From Rugamonas fusca (GTDB lineage: Bacteria > Pseudomonadota > Gammaproteobacteria > Burkholderiales > Burkholderiaceae_D): 64,000 nucleotides of DNA. Of this stretch, positions 1 through 8,362 are shown piece by piece; position 1 is the first letter of the stretch; every line of letters starts with the position of its first letter. The position numbers and the translations under genes are program-made. The notes below the pieces were generated by a model. That model did no database searches. It saw only the letters and a list, made by a program, of their open reading frames with translations, and was not told the origin of the DNA. The stretch spans positions 62,001 to 126,000 of the forward strand of contig NZ_JACEZS010000007.1 in the NCBI RefSeq assembly GCF_014042365.1. The letters run 5' to 3'.

Positions 1-1438
1 GGCCGAAACCGAAGGCGCCGATGGAAGCGATCATGTTGAAGTCCGTGAACTGCGCCGGGTAGTCGGCGTAGCGGCGTGGCATGCCGGCCAGGCCCAGGAA
101 GTGCATCGGGAAGAAGGTCACGTTGAAGGTGATCAGCGACAGCCAGAAGTGCAGCTTGCCCATGGTTTCGTTGTACATGTGGCCGGTCCATTTCGGCGAC
201 CAGTAGTAGAAACCGGCGAACAGCGCGAACAGCGAGCCGGCCACCAGCACGTAGTGGAAGTGGGCCACCACGTAGTAGGTATCCTGCAGCTGGATGTCGA
301 TCGGGGTCACGGCCAGGATCAGGCCCGTGAAGCCGCCCATGGTGAACACGAAGATGAAGCCGACGGCGAACAGCATCGGCGTCTCGAAGGTCATGGAACC
401 CTTCCACATGGTAGCGATCCAGTTGAACACCTTCACGCCCGTGGGCACGGCGATCAGCATGGTGGCGTACATGAAGAACAGCTGCGAGGTCACCGGCATG
501 CCGGTGGTGAACATGTGGTGCGCCCACACGATGAACGACAGGATGGCGATCGAAGCGGTGGCGTACACCATCGAGGCGTAGCCGAACAGCGGCTTGCGGG
601 CGAACGCGGGCAGGATCTGCGACACGATGCCGAACGCCGGCAGGATCATGATGTACACCTCGGGGTGGCCGAAGAACCAGAAGATGTGCTGGTACATGAC
701 CGGGTCGCCGCCGCCGGCCGCGTTGAAGAACGAGGTACCGAAGTGGCGGTCGGTCAGGGTCATGGTGATGGCGCCGGCCAGCACGGGCATCACGGCGATC
801 AGCAGGTAGGCCGTGATCAGCCAGGTCCAGCAGAACATCGGCATCTTCATCAGCGTCATGCCGGGCGCGCGCATGTTGAGGATGGTGACGATGATGTTGA
901 TCGAGCCCATGATGGACGAGGCGCCCATCAGGTGCATGGCGAAGATACCCATGTCCATGCCGATGCCCATCTGGCTCGACAGCGGCGCGTACAGCGTCCA
1001 GCCGGCGGCCGTGGCGCCGCCAGGGACGAAGAACGACGACGCCAGCAGGATGGCGGCCGGTGGCAGCAGCCAGAACGAGAAGTTGTTCATGCGGGCGAAG
1101 GCCATGTCGGAGGCGCCGATCTGCAGCGGGATCATCCAGTTGGCGTAGCCCACGAAGGCCGGCATGATGGCGCCGAACACCATCACCAGGCCGTGCATGG
1201 TGGTGAGCTGGTTGAAGAATTCAGGCTGGAAGAATTGCAGGCCGGGCTTGAACAGCTCGGTGCGTATCATCAGGGCCAGTACGCCGCCCGACAGCAGCAT
1301 GATGAAGGAGAACCACAGGTACAGCGTGCCGATATCCTTGTGGTTGGTGGCGAACAACCAGCGCGACAGGCCGTGCGGGTGGTCGTGCGCGTGGTCGTGC
1401 GCGTGGTCGTGTGCGTGATCCAAAGTGCTCGTGCTCAT
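1..1438 (-). CDS. ctaD: Cytochrome c oxidase subunit I (aa3 type), 3' end beyond window
   Basis: Catalytic subunit of the aa3-type terminal oxidase, an inner-membrane haem-copper protein that reduces oxygen and pumps protons. About 479 codons are present and the C-terminus lies off the left edge. The haem-copper stretch GHPEVY, with the His and Tyr of the CuB centre, and the later haem-ligand segment AHFHYVL are visible among many membrane helices. The ATG at 1438 gives an N-terminus of about 25 residues before the helices, holding repeated His-Ala-His-Asp units encoded by a 12-bp tandem repeat near 1380-1422. It lies 13 bp downstream of ctaC on the same strand, the normal operon order. The family call is secure; a role for the His-rich tail is unknown. 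Confidence 0.97.
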   Translation of the reverse strand, partial: MSTSTLDHAHDHAHDHAHDHPHGLSRWLFATNHKDIGTLYLWFSFIMLLSGGVLALMIRTELFKPGLQFFQPEFFNQLTTMHGLVMVFGAIMPAFVGYANWMIPLQIGASDMAFARMNNFSFWLLPPAAILLASSFFVPGGATAAGWTLYAPLSSQMGIGMDMGIFAMHLMGASSIMGSINIIVTILNMRAPGMTLMKMPMFCWTWLITAYLLIAVMPVLAGAITMTLTDRHFGTSFFNAAGGGDPVMYQHIFWFFGHPEVYIMILPAFGIVSQILPAFARKPLFGYASMVYATASIAILSFIVWAHHMFTTGMPVTSQLFFMYATMLIAVPTGVKVFNWIATMWKGSMTFETPMLFAVGFIFVFTMGGFTGLILAVTPIDIQLQDTYYVVAHFHYVLVAGSLFALFAGFYYWSPKWTGHMYNETMGKLHFWLSLITFNVTFFPMHFLGLAGMPRRYADYPAQFTDFNMIASIGAFGFG

Positions 1439-1451
1439 GTAAGTCCCCTGA

Positions 1452-2675
1452 TTACTTGCGTGCAGCCAGAACTTCGGCTGGTTGAACGATGTTTTCGGCG
1501 GCCTTGTTCGACCAGTTGTTGCGGGTGTAGGTGATGACAGCCGCAATCTCCGTATCCGACAGTTGCTTCCACGCTGGCATCTCGCCAGGGAACTTGCCGC
1601 TCTTCTTGCCGTTCAGCAGAACGTGGATCTGGTCCGCCTTGGGACCATTGACGACGGGCGAACCGTCCAGCGCGGCGAACGCGCCAGGCAAGCCCTTGCC
1701 GGTCGCCTGGTGGCACACGACGCAATTGGTGGCGTACACTTTCTCGCCCTTGGTTTTCAGTTCATCGATGGTCCAGACTTTGGTCGGGTCTTCCGCCAGC
1801 GCGGCCATTTCCTTGAGCTTGCCGTCGACCCAGACCTTGTACTCGTCTTCCGTCACGACCTTGACGACGATGGGCATGAAGGCGTGCTCCTTGCCGCACA
1901 GTTCGGCGCAATTGCCGCGGTAGGTGCCGGTGTGTTCGGCCTTGAACCAGGTGTCGCGCACGAAGCCGGGGATGGCGTCCTGCTTGACGGCGAAGGCGGG
2001 GATGGACCAGGCGTGGATCACGTCGTTGGCCGTGGTGACGATGCGGATCTTCTTGTTGACCGGCACCACCACTTCATTATCGACTTCGATCAGGTAGTTC
2101 TCGCCGCGTGGCTGGGTTGGCGCCACGCCGGGCGCGCCCACTTGCGCGCGCGGGGTGGACAGGTTGGACAGGAAGGAAATGCCCTGGCCTTCGCCTTTCA
2201 GGTAATCGTAGCCCCATTTCCACTGCATGCCGGTGGCCTTGATGGTGATGTCGGCGTTGGAGGTGTCTTTCATGCCGACCACGGTGCGGGTGGCGGGCAG
2301 CGCCATGCCGATCACGATCAGGAAGGGGACCACGGTCCAGGCGATTTCGACGGCCGTCGATTCATGGAAGGTGGCTGGCTTGTGGCCCAGCGACTTGCGG
2401 TGCTTGATGATCGAATAGAACATCACGCCGAACACGGCGACGAAGATCACCATGCAGATCACCATCATCCAGGTGTGCAGGCTGTAGACTTCGGACGCGA
2501 TCTGGGTTGCCGGTGCCTGCAGGTTCAGTTCGCGCACCATGGGACCGCCGGTACCGCCCGTGGCCGCCGTGTAGGTGCCGGCCGCCACCGGGGCGTCGGC
2601 CGCCCACGCCGGCATGCCCGCCGCTGTCATCAGCAGCCCGAGCATCAACGATTGAAGTCGCTTTGCATGTTTCAT
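1452..2675 (-). CDS. ctaC: Cytochrome c oxidase subunit II with fused cytochrome c domain
   Basis: Electron-entry subunit of the oxidase. In this 407-residue reading there is a signal peptide (about 1-25), two membrane helices (about 66-88 and 110-130), a periplasmic cupredoxin domain with the CuA ligands H221, C256, C260, H264 and M267, and a C-terminal class I cytochrome c domain with the haem motif CVVCH (C318, C321, H322). Fused subunit II proteins are common in betaproteobacteria. An in-frame ATG exists 18 bp upstream, but the ATG at 2675 has GGGGA at good spacing and begins a standard signal peptide (MKHAKR...). Followed by ctaD. Confidence 0.95.
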   Translation of the reverse strand: MKHAKRLQSLMLGLLMTAAGMPAWAADAPVAAGTYTAATGGTGGPMVRELNLQAPATQIASEVYSLHTWMMVICMVIFVAVFGVMFYSIIKHRKSLGHKPATFHESTAVEIAWTVVPFLIVIGMALPATRTVVGMKDTSNADITIKATGMQWKWGYDYLKGEGQGISFLSNLSTPRAQVGAPGVAPTQPRGENYLIEVDNEVVVPVNKKIRIVTTANDVIHAWSIPAFAVKQDAIPGFVRDTWFKAEHTGTYRGNCAELCGKEHAFMPIVVKVVTEDEYKVWVDGKLKEMAALAEDPTKVWTIDELKTKGEKVYATNCVVCHQATGKGLPGAFAALDGSPVVNGPKADQIHVLLNGKKSGKFPGEMPAWKQLSDTEIAAVITYTRNNWSNKAAENIVQPAEVLAARK

Positions 2676-3137
2676 GTTTTCCCCAACCACCAAAAAAAAT
2701 GGATATATTTTTTTTAAAACGGCGTGAAGATTCGATGAGTTGAACCGCCGCCGCTCCTAAAACACCTTCAGATCCGGCCCGGCGCGCCCGCAAAAAACAT
2801 CAGGCTGCGATAGAGCAGGATCTTGATATTTCGCCAAGCGTATCTAATATTACTATCAGATGCCCGGCCTGCACTAGCAATTACTCTTCGCCTCCCCGAC
2901 GCCGCCTATATCAGGTTGGCGATGTCAAGACATGACAAAATTAGTCAACGATTATATAGAACAAAAATGACTTCCATCAAGGAATAATCCAATTTCTCAT
3001 AGTGGCGGCGCAGCATAATGGCGCCCCGAAAGGCCAGGCGCCGCCCTGCGGCGGGCCCGTCCGGGCCACCGCTGTGCGTCAATTTGATAGCAATTTGACA
3101 GGAATCCGGTGGCCCGCATGGCCCCGGCTGGGGGCGC
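2676..3137. other. Intergenic region upstream of ctaC, AT-rich
   Basis: A 462-bp stretch without a convincing gene. Its part from about 2820 to 3000 is visibly AT-rich against the high-GC surroundings and probably holds the promoters of the oxidase operon. Poly-T/poly-A runs lie just upstream of ctaC (2686-2720). The GC-rich end at 3010-3080 can form small hairpins but none is followed by a T-run, so no terminator for bioC is called. Confidence 0.6.
2951..2980 (-). promoter_or_regulatory. Candidate promoter for the ctaC-ctaD operon
   Basis: On the minus strand TTGATG (2980-2975) is followed after 18 nt by a perfect TATAAT (2956-2951). This would start transcription near 2945 and give a leader of roughly 270 nt before ctaC. 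It is the best sigma70-like match in the intergenic region. Other AT-rich hexamers nearby could also serve. Confidence 0.4.
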
Positions 3138-4070
3138 CTAGCGCGGCTTGCGCGGCAGGTCGAAGCGGATAATGGCCTCGCCCGTGGACGTCACGCGCGG
3201 GGCGGGACGGAAGGCATGGCCGTAGATGACCTCGAATGACAGGCCCAGCTTGCCATCGGGGCGGCGCGCCCGCTCCAATGCGGCCAGCATCCTGGCCCAG
3301 GCCTGGCGCCCCATCAGGCCGCGACGGCGCGTGGCCAGCGGATTGCCGCCCCAGGCCCGCACATCGGCCAGCAGCGCCTGCGGCGTGTCGTAGGTGACGG
3401 TGATGACTTCCATGTCCAGCACCGGCGTGGAAAAGCCCGCCTCCACCAGCTGGTCGCCGAAATCGTGCATATCGACGAACGGCAGGCCATGGGGCGCCAG
3501 GTCCACGTCCTCGAACGCGGCCCGCACTTCCTTGAACGTGTCGGGGCCGAAGCAGGAAAACATCAGCAAGCCATCGACCTTGAGCACGCGGCGCCATTCG
3601 GCGAACACCCGGTCCGGCTGCGGATGCCAGTGCAACGCCAGGTTGGACCACACCACATTCACGGCGCCCGGCCCCAGCGGCAGCGCCGCGAAGTCGCCGC
3701 ACACCAGGTCCACGCCCGTCTTGGCTGGCAACAGCTTGCTCATCAACTGGTTGATGGCGCCGGGCCGCGCCGCGCGCGCGCGGGCCGCGCCCACCATGGC
3801 TGCGGCCGCATCCACCCCCAGGATCTGGGCCGCCGGGTAAGCTTTTTGCAACGTTGCCAAATCAGCTCCCTCGCCACAGCCGGCATCGAGCACGCGCTGG
3901 GGCGACAGCTTGATCAGCCCCAGCCGGTCATGCATGCGCGCGGCGATTTCGCGCCGCAGGAAGTCGGACGGTTGCACCCGCTGCGGGTGGGCGAAGGCGG
4001 CGCGCACGCGCCCCAGGTCGATGGGCGCGCTGAGTTTGGGCGCTTGGGCAGGCACTTGCATGATTCTCAA
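3138..4070 (-). CDS. bioC: Malonyl-ACP O-methyltransferase-like SAM methyltransferase (BioC family)
   Basis: A 310-residue class I SAM-dependent methyltransferase. The SAM motif DAGCGEG lies near residue 62, followed by an acidic residue at the end of strand 2 (GVDAA) and the motif CGDFAALP. The N-terminal stretch RVRAAFAHP and the C-terminal extension match BioC, which methylates malonyl-ACP to start pimelate synthesis for biotin. Other biotin genes are not adjacent here, so the specific function is inferred from sequence only. A second in-frame Met at residue 4 could be the start. Divergent from comF. Confidence 0.75.
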   Translation of the reverse strand: MRIMQVPAQAPKLSAPIDLGRVRAAFAHPQRVQPSDFLRREIAARMHDRLGLIKLSPQRVLDAGCGEGADLATLQKAYPAAQILGVDAAAAMVGAARARAARPGAINQLMSKLLPAKTGVDLVCGDFAALPLGPGAVNVVWSNLALHWHPQPDRVFAEWRRVLKVDGLLMFSCFGPDTFKEVRAAFEDVDLAPHGLPFVDMHDFGDQLVEAGFSTPVLDMEVITVTYDTPQALLADVRAWGGNPLATRRRGLMGRQAWARMLAALERARRPDGKLGLSFEVIYGHAFRPAPRVTSTGEAIIRFDLPRKPR

Positions 4071-4086
4071 TCAGGAGCGGTGAAGA

Positions 4087-4095
4087 TGCGATAAT
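4087..4095 (+). promoter_or_regulatory. Extended -10 element upstream of comF
   Basis: TGCGATAAT is an extended -10 match (TGn before GATAAT). It would start transcription near 4102, about 26 nt before the comF start codon. No good -35 was seen, as is usual for extended -10 promoters. An identical TGCGATAAT precedes ubiA at 12125-12133. Confidence 0.45.
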
Positions 4096-4127
4096 GTCGG
4101 CAGTGTACATGGTTGTAGCCAAACGCG

Positions 4128-4919
4128 ATGCCGACCGCCCCGCCACCGCCGCCCGCCAAGCCTCCAGCCAGCGCCCGCGCGCTGCTGCGCCGCACTGGCA
4201 CGGCCCTGCTGCAAGGCCTGCTGCCCACGGCGTGCGCGCTGTGCGGCGCCGCCTGCGCCGAGACGCTGTGCCCGCCCTGCACGGCCCAGTTTTTTGGCCA
4301 TGACCGCCCCCGGATCCCACGCTGCCACCAGTGCGCCAATCCGCTGCCGGCAGGCGCCGCAGACGGCCCTGGCCCCGGACTGTGCGCCGGCTGCCTGCTG
4401 CATCGGCCCGCGTTCGACGCCACCGTGGTGGCCGCCGATTACGCCATGCCGCTCGACCAGCTGGTATTGCAGTTAAAATTCGGCCACCGTCTGGCGCACG
4501 CCGTGCTGTTCGCCCGCCTGCTGCGCGACGCCGTACTGGAGCGTCCCGGCTTCGTGCTGCCGGCCGTGCTGTGCCCGGTGCCGCTGGGGCCGCGGCGGCT
4601 GGCCGAACGGGGCTACAACCAGGCGCTGGAAATCGCCCGTCCGCTGGCGCGCATGCTGGGCGTGGCGCTGGCGCCGCGCCTGGCCTGCCGCGTGCACGAT
4701 ACGCTGGCCCAAAGCGGCGTCGCGCCCGAGCACCGCGGCCGCAACGTGGCCCACGCGTTCGCCGTGGCCGACCCGGCGCTCGTCGAAGGCCGCCACATCG
4801 GCATCGTCGACGACGTCATGACCAGCGGCCAGACCCTGCATGCGCTGGCCGCCACGTTCAAGCGTTACGGCGCCGCGCGCGTGAGCAATCTGGTGTTCGC
4901 GCGCACGCCGCCTCATTGA
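4128..4919 (+). CDS. comF: ComF family phosphoribosyltransferase-like protein
   Basis: A 263-residue ComF protein, implicated in DNA uptake and the handling of incoming single strands. The N-terminus carries two Cys pairs of a zinc-finger-like domain (CALC...CPPC, then CHQC...CAGC). The C-terminal half is a type I phosphoribosyltransferase fold with the PRPP-loop motif VDDVMTSGQT and the conserved ERGYNQA segment. The first residues are Pro/Ala rich. The start is the first in-frame ATG; it lacks a clear SD. It is followed after 20 bp by trmL and is probably co-transcribed with it. ComF next to type IV pilus ATPases elsewhere in the window fits a natural-competence gene set, but that link is an inference. 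Confidence 0.88.
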   Translation: MPTAPPPPPAKPPASARALLRRTGTALLQGLLPTACALCGAACAETLCPPCTAQFFGHDRPRIPRCHQCANPLPAGAADGPGPGLCAGCLLHRPAFDATVVAADYAMPLDQLVLQLKFGHRLAHAVLFARLLRDAVLERPGFVLPAVLCPVPLGPRRLAERGYNQALEIARPLARMLGVALAPRLACRVHDTLAQSGVAPEHRGRNVAHAFAVADPALVEGRHIGIVDDVMTSGQTLHALAATFKRYGAARVSNLVFARTPPH

Positions 4920-4939
4920 ATTTTTTTAGGAGAAGCACC

Positions 4940-5410
4940 TTGTTCCACGTCGTCCTCGTCAACCCGGAAATCCCGCCCAACACGGGCAACGTGATCCGCC
5001 TGTGCGCCAACACGGGCGCCCAGCTGCACCTGATCGAACCGCTGGGCTTTCCGCTGGAAGACTCGAAAATGAAGCGCGCCGGCCTCGACTACCACGAATA
5101 CGCGCAAATGCAGGTGCACCAGAACTGGGACGCCTTCCTGGCCGCCGTGCAGCCCGACCCGGCCCGCATGTTCGCCATGACCACGCACGGTTCCTCGCCC
5201 TTCGCCAACGCCACCTTCCGTCCCGGCGACGTGTTCGTATTCGGCTCCGAAACGCGGGGACTGGACCCGGACCTGCGCGCATCGTTTCCGCCAGCCCAGC
5301 GCATCCGCCTGCCCATGCGGCCCGACAACCGCAGCCTGAACCTGTCGAACACGGTGGCCGTGGTCGTGTTCGAAGCGTGGCGCCAGAACGGCTACGCGGG
5401 CGGCGCCTGA
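4940..5410 (+). CDS. trmL: tRNA (cytidine(34)-2'-O)-methyltransferase
   Basis: A SPOUT-class enzyme that 2'-O-methylates the wobble base of certain leucine tRNAs. The 156-residue length fits TrmL. Motifs seen are NPEIPPNTGNVIRLC at the N-terminus, FGSETRGL in the middle and the knot segment RSLNLSNTVAVVVFE at the C-terminus. No ATG is available; the TTG at 4940 has AGGAG (4928-4932) at correct spacing and begins exactly where the family begins (LFHVVLVNPE). It ends 6 bp from the convergent DJ-1/YHS gene. Confidence 0.93.
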   Translation: MFHVVLVNPEIPPNTGNVIRLCANTGAQLHLIEPLGFPLEDSKMKRAGLDYHEYAQMQVHQNWDAFLAAVQPDPARMFAMTTHGSSPFANATFRPGDVFVFGSETRGLDPDLRASFPPAQRIRLPMRPDNRSLNLSNTVAVVVFEAWRQNGYAGGA

Positions 5411-5416
5411 CCACGC

Positions 5417-6316
5417 CTACGCGAGAAAGCGGGCCGGGTTGGCGTCAAACAGCTGCTTGTGCGCGGCCATGCAGAAGTAAAAGGTGCGGCCCCGATAAAC
5501 GGAAGTGGGCGCCGTCGCCTTCTCCACATCCATCTCGCAAATAACACAGCAAGGATGCTGATCGGTCGATACCCGCCGTTTGGCATAAGCGCCATTGGCA
5601 TCCGGATGCAACCAACCCTGCCCTTGATATTCGAGGTGATCGGCCGTGCGCAGCGCCACGTCGCGGCCGCAATACCGTTCCACCACCCGCAGCGCAAGGT
5701 CGATGCCGGACGACAGCCCGCCCGCGCTGGCGACCTTGCCAGACTGCGATTCGACATAACGCGCACCGCGCTTCAGCACAATGTCGGGAAACGCCATCTG
5801 AAATTGCGCATAGGCGCCATGGTGGGTCGTCGCCGCCTGCCCGGATAGCAGCCCCGTCCGGGCCAGCAGGAAAGCGCCCAGGCAGACCGACATGGTGAGA
5901 TCGGCCGTTTGCGCCGCCGCCCTGATCCAGGCCAGCATGGCCTCGCTTGGATCGCTTTGCGCGGGAATGACGATCAGCTTGGGCGCGGGTGCGGTGGCGA
6001 ACGTGTAGTCCGGCACGATGGTCATGCCGCCAGTCGCCTTGATCGGCGCCCTCGTTTCAGCCACGGTATAGAGCTGGAACACGGGCGCCCCCTTGCGCCC
6101 TGGCAGGCTGACGTTTTCAAACACCTCCCACGGCCCGGCAAAATCAATGACGACGGCATCGTCCGACAACACAAACGCCACCGCAATGCTGCCTTCGGCC
6201 GGCAGTGGCAGCGGCGCGGGCGCCGGACGCTGGGGCCTGGCATGGGCCATCCTGGGCAATGCCGCCGCCAGCCCCATCGCCGTCGACAAAAGAAAAAGAT
6301 CACGTCTGTTCATCAT
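5417..6316 (-). CDS. Exported DJ-1/PfpI-family protein with C-terminal YHS domain
   Basis: A 299-residue protein. A twin-arginine signal (NRRDLFLLS, residues 3-11) is followed by a Pro-rich linker, a DJ-1/PfpI domain of the AraC-associated subgroup (about 43-225, nucleophile-elbow Cys at C145 in SVCLGAF) and a YHS domain at about 256-298 with C257, C260 and C282. YHS domains occur in metal-linked proteins. Predicted to be periplasmic; the activity is unknown. The ATG at 6316 has AAGGA about 5 nt upstream, and the frame open further upstream has no signal-peptide character. It is divergent from a LytTR two-component system with a putative LytTR site in between, so it may be that system's target. 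Confidence 0.82.
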   Translation of the reverse strand: MMNRRDLFLLSTAMGLAAALPRMAHARPQRPAPAPLPLPAEGSIAVAFVLSDDAVVIDFAGPWEVFENVSLPGRKGAPVFQLYTVAETRAPIKATGGMTIVPDYTFATAPAPKLIVIPAQSDPSEAMLAWIRAAAQTADLTMSVCLGAFLLARTGLLSGQAATTHHGAYAQFQMAFPDIVLKRGARYVESQSGKVASAGGLSSGIDLALRVVERYCGRDVALRTADHLEYQGQGWLHPDANGAYAKRRVSTDQHPCCVICEMDVEKATAPTSVYRGRTFYFCMAAHKQLFDANPARFLA

Positions 6317-6394
6317 GCTGTTCCTTGGATAAGCGCACCGGCTGGTGACGGGAAAGCCAGTGTCCCATCGCGATGGCGCCGGCACGAGGCGCCT

Positions 6395-6430
6395 GGCTGC
6401 ACACTTTCGTGCATTGGCTGCAAACTTTCG
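6395..6430. promoter_or_regulatory. Direct repeat with 21-bp period, candidate LytTR response-regulator site
   Basis: GGCTGCACACTTTCG (6395-6409) and GGCTGCAAACTTTCG (6416-6430) match at 14 of 15 positions and are offset by 21 bp, two helical turns. LytTR-type regulators are known to bind pairs of short direct repeats with about that period. The second repeat ends at the expected -35 position of the promoter whose -10 is at 6451. Its position between the DJ-1/YHS gene and the LytTR pair suggests autoregulation, control of the DJ-1/YHS gene, or both. Confidence 0.6.
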
Positions 6431-6450
6431 CTTAGTGCAATGTTTTCCCC

Positions 6451-6456
6451 TATGAT
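6451..6456 (+). promoter_or_regulatory. Candidate -10 element of the histidine kinase gene
   Basis: TATGAT matches the -10 consensus at five of six positions and ends 6 nt before the kinase ATG at 6463, so transcription would begin at or next to the start codon. There is no SD before that ATG, consistent with a leaderless message. The -35 region is a poor match and overlaps the direct repeat, as expected for an activator-dependent promoter. Confidence 0.45.
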
Positions 6457-6462
6457 GACGGC

Positions 6463-7551
6463 ATGAAAACAAGCACTTATCCAACGCGCAGCGCGTGGCG
6501 CTATGTGGCCGGCGGCTGGCTGGCGCTGGCCTTGTTCGATGCGACCCAGACCGTGGTGTCGATGCGCGCCATGGGCATGCATCACGCCTGGTTGACGCTG
6601 TTTCTCGTGACGGCGGCGTCCTGGGCGCCGTGGGCGGTGCTGACGCCGGTCATCCTGGGCTTGCTGGGACGCTTACCCCTGCCGTCCAGCAAGCTCCTGT
6701 CCTGGTGCGTGCATGGCGCCACCTGCCTGGCCGTCGGCCTGGCCTGGGCCACATGGGCGGCATTGCTCGAGCACGCGACCAACCCCTACGCCTACGCGGC
6801 CGGCCCGGGCGCCTTCGCGCCCCTGTGGAAGGGAAAATTCCTCGGCACGGTGGTGGTCGATGTGCTGCTGTATGGCGCCATCGCCGCGCTCAGCATGACG
6901 CTTGCCGCCCACAACCGGCTCTGGCATCAGCGCGCCGCCAGCGCGCGACTGGCCGAATTGCTGGCGCGGGCGCAACTGGCCTCGCTGCGCCTCCAGCTGG
7001 AACCGCATTTCATCTTCAATGCGCTCAACGCCGTCACGGCATTGATCCGCGAACAAAAGGACCAGGAGGCGATCACGGCCATCGCGGCGCTCGGTGATTT
7101 GCTGCGTCGCGTGACAGACCGCTCGCAGCGCCAGTTCGTCAGCATGGAGGAGGAGATCGACTTTCTGCGCAAATACCTGGACATCCAGCGCATGCGTTTC
7201 GCCGAACGGCTGCGCTACCAGATCGACGTTCCCGCTGAACTGATGCGGGCCCAGGTGCCCGATTTCATCGCCCAGGCGCTGGTGGAAAACGCCATCAAGC
7301 ACGGCATCGCCAAGCGCGCCCGCGGTGGTGAAGTGCGCGTGTCCGCCGCCTGCGATGGCGCCACGCTGACGTTGCGGGTCGCCAACGATGGCCCGCCATT
7401 ACCGGCGCAGCCACAGGAGCGCGTTGGCCTGTCCAACACCCGGCAGCGGCTACTGGCCCTGTTTGGCGAGGCGTCGGCCCTGACGCTGCAAAACCATGGG
7501 CGCGATGGCGTGCTGGCGACCATCACCCTGCCCTATCGCCTGCCCGCATGA
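6463..7551 (+). CDS. LytS/AlgZ-family sensor histidine kinase
   Basis: A 362-residue inner-membrane kinase. Four hydrophobic segments lie at about 13-33, 43-68, 82-101 and 128-149. The cytoplasmic His_kinase module (PF06580 type) follows, with phospho-acceptor H182 in LEPHFIFNALN and an HATPase_c domain with VENAIKHG and the later GLSNTRQRL. The input signal is unknown because the sensor part is only membrane helices. The stop codon overlaps the response-regulator start (ATGA), so the two are translationally coupled partners. Confidence 0.92.
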   Translation: MKTSTYPTRSAWRYVAGGWLALALFDATQTVVSMRAMGMHHAWLTLFLVTAASWAPWAVLTPVILGLLGRLPLPSSKLLSWCVHGATCLAVGLAWATWAALLEHATNPYAYAAGPGAFAPLWKGKFLGTVVVDVLLYGAIAALSMTLAAHNRLWHQRAASARLAELLARAQLASLRLQLEPHFIFNALNAVTALIREQKDQEAITAIAALGDLLRRVTDRSQRQFVSMEEEIDFLRKYLDIQRMRFAERLRYQIDVPAELMRAQVPDFIAQALVENAIKHGIAKRARGGEVRVSAACDGATLTLRVANDGPPLPAQPQERVGLSNTRQRLLALFGEASALTLQNHGRDGVLATITLPYRLPA

Positions 7552-8270
7552 ATGCCAAACCGCCGCCATTGCGCGCCCTGATCGTCGACGATGAGCCGCT
7601 CGCGCGCCGCAATATCGCCGCCTTGCTGGCGCGCGATCCGGGCATGATCGTGGTGGGGCAATGCGGCTCGGCCGACGAGGCGATCGCGGCCATCGCCAGC
7701 GCGACACCCGATCTGGTGTTCCTTGACGTGGAAATGCCGGAATGCGATGGCTTCGAACTGCTGGAACGCCTCGGCCCGGCGCCAGCGTTCGCGATCGTGT
7801 TCGTCACCGCCCACCATCAATTCGCCCTGCGCGCCTTTGAAGTGGGCGCTTTGGATTACCTGTTAAAGCCGTTCGATGACCAGCGCTTTGAACGTGTCCT
7901 GGCGCGCGCAAAGGAACGCCTGCGCATATCCGGTGAAACCCGGCGCTTCATCATCAAGAACGGCAACACGCTGGAGGTGGTGAAGTTCGGCGATGTCGAC
8001 TGGGTCGAGGCCAGCGATTATTACGCCACGCTGCATGTGGGAAGCCGCACGCATCTGCTGCGCCGCAGCCTGGCCGACCTGGACCTGTTGTTGGCGGCGC
8101 ATGGCTTCGTCCGCATACACCGCTCCACCATCGTCAATCTGGACCGCATCGCCTCGCTGGGCATCCGTGAAGACGGCGAGTATGAAGTCGTCCTGCAATG
8201 TGCCCAGCGCTTGCGCATCAGCCGGCGCTACCGCAAGCCGGTGCTGGCATTGCTGGCATCCACGCTGTAG
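7548..8270 (+). CDS. LytTR-family response regulator
   Basis: A 240-residue two-domain regulator. The receiver domain spans about 8-120, with acidic pocket DDE near 14-16, phospho-acceptor D60 in VFLDVEMP and K107 in LLKPFD. The LytTR DNA-binding domain follows at about 135-238, ending with the typical RIHRSTIVN and ISRRY segments. It overlaps the kinase gene by 4 bp. The 21-bp-period direct repeat at 6395-6430 is the obvious candidate binding site. Confidence 0.93.
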   Translation: MNAKPPPLRALIVDDEPLARRNIAALLARDPGMIVVGQCGSADEAIAAIASATPDLVFLDVEMPECDGFELLERLGPAPAFAIVFVTAHHQFALRAFEVGALDYLLKPFDDQRFERVLARAKERLRISGETRRFIIKNGNTLEVVKFGDVDWVEASDYYATLHVGSRTHLLRRSLADLDLLLAAHGFVRIHRSTIVNLDRIASLGIREDGEYEVVLQCAQRLRISRRYRKPVLALLASTL

Positions 8271-8309
8271 CAGCGGCAAGAACCATTTTTCGAGCACGCC
8301 GGCAATGAA

Positions 8310-8343
8310 GTTCAACTTTGAACTATAATGTTCAAAGTTGAAC
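8310..8343. promoter_or_regulatory. Twin 14-bp palindromic operators flanking a perfect -10 box
   Basis: GTTCAACTTTGAAC (8310-8323), TATAAT (8324-8329) and GTTCAAAGTTGAAC (8330-8343) stand end to end. Each 14-mer is a GTTCAA-N2-TTGAAC dyad, and the two are exact reverse complements of each other. The hexamer between them is the consensus -10 box of the thioesterase promoter, so a dimer bound on each side would block RNA polymerase. The nearest regulator is the MarR protein at 8846-9289. Confidence 0.8.
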
Positions 8344-8362
8344 CATTATCGGGAGTCCCGCC

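Noticed and set aside
101..1534. 477-codon open frame on the plus strand over ctaD
   Set aside because: Low-complexity His/Gly/Asp/Gln composition and full overlap with the clear ctaD frame on the other strand.
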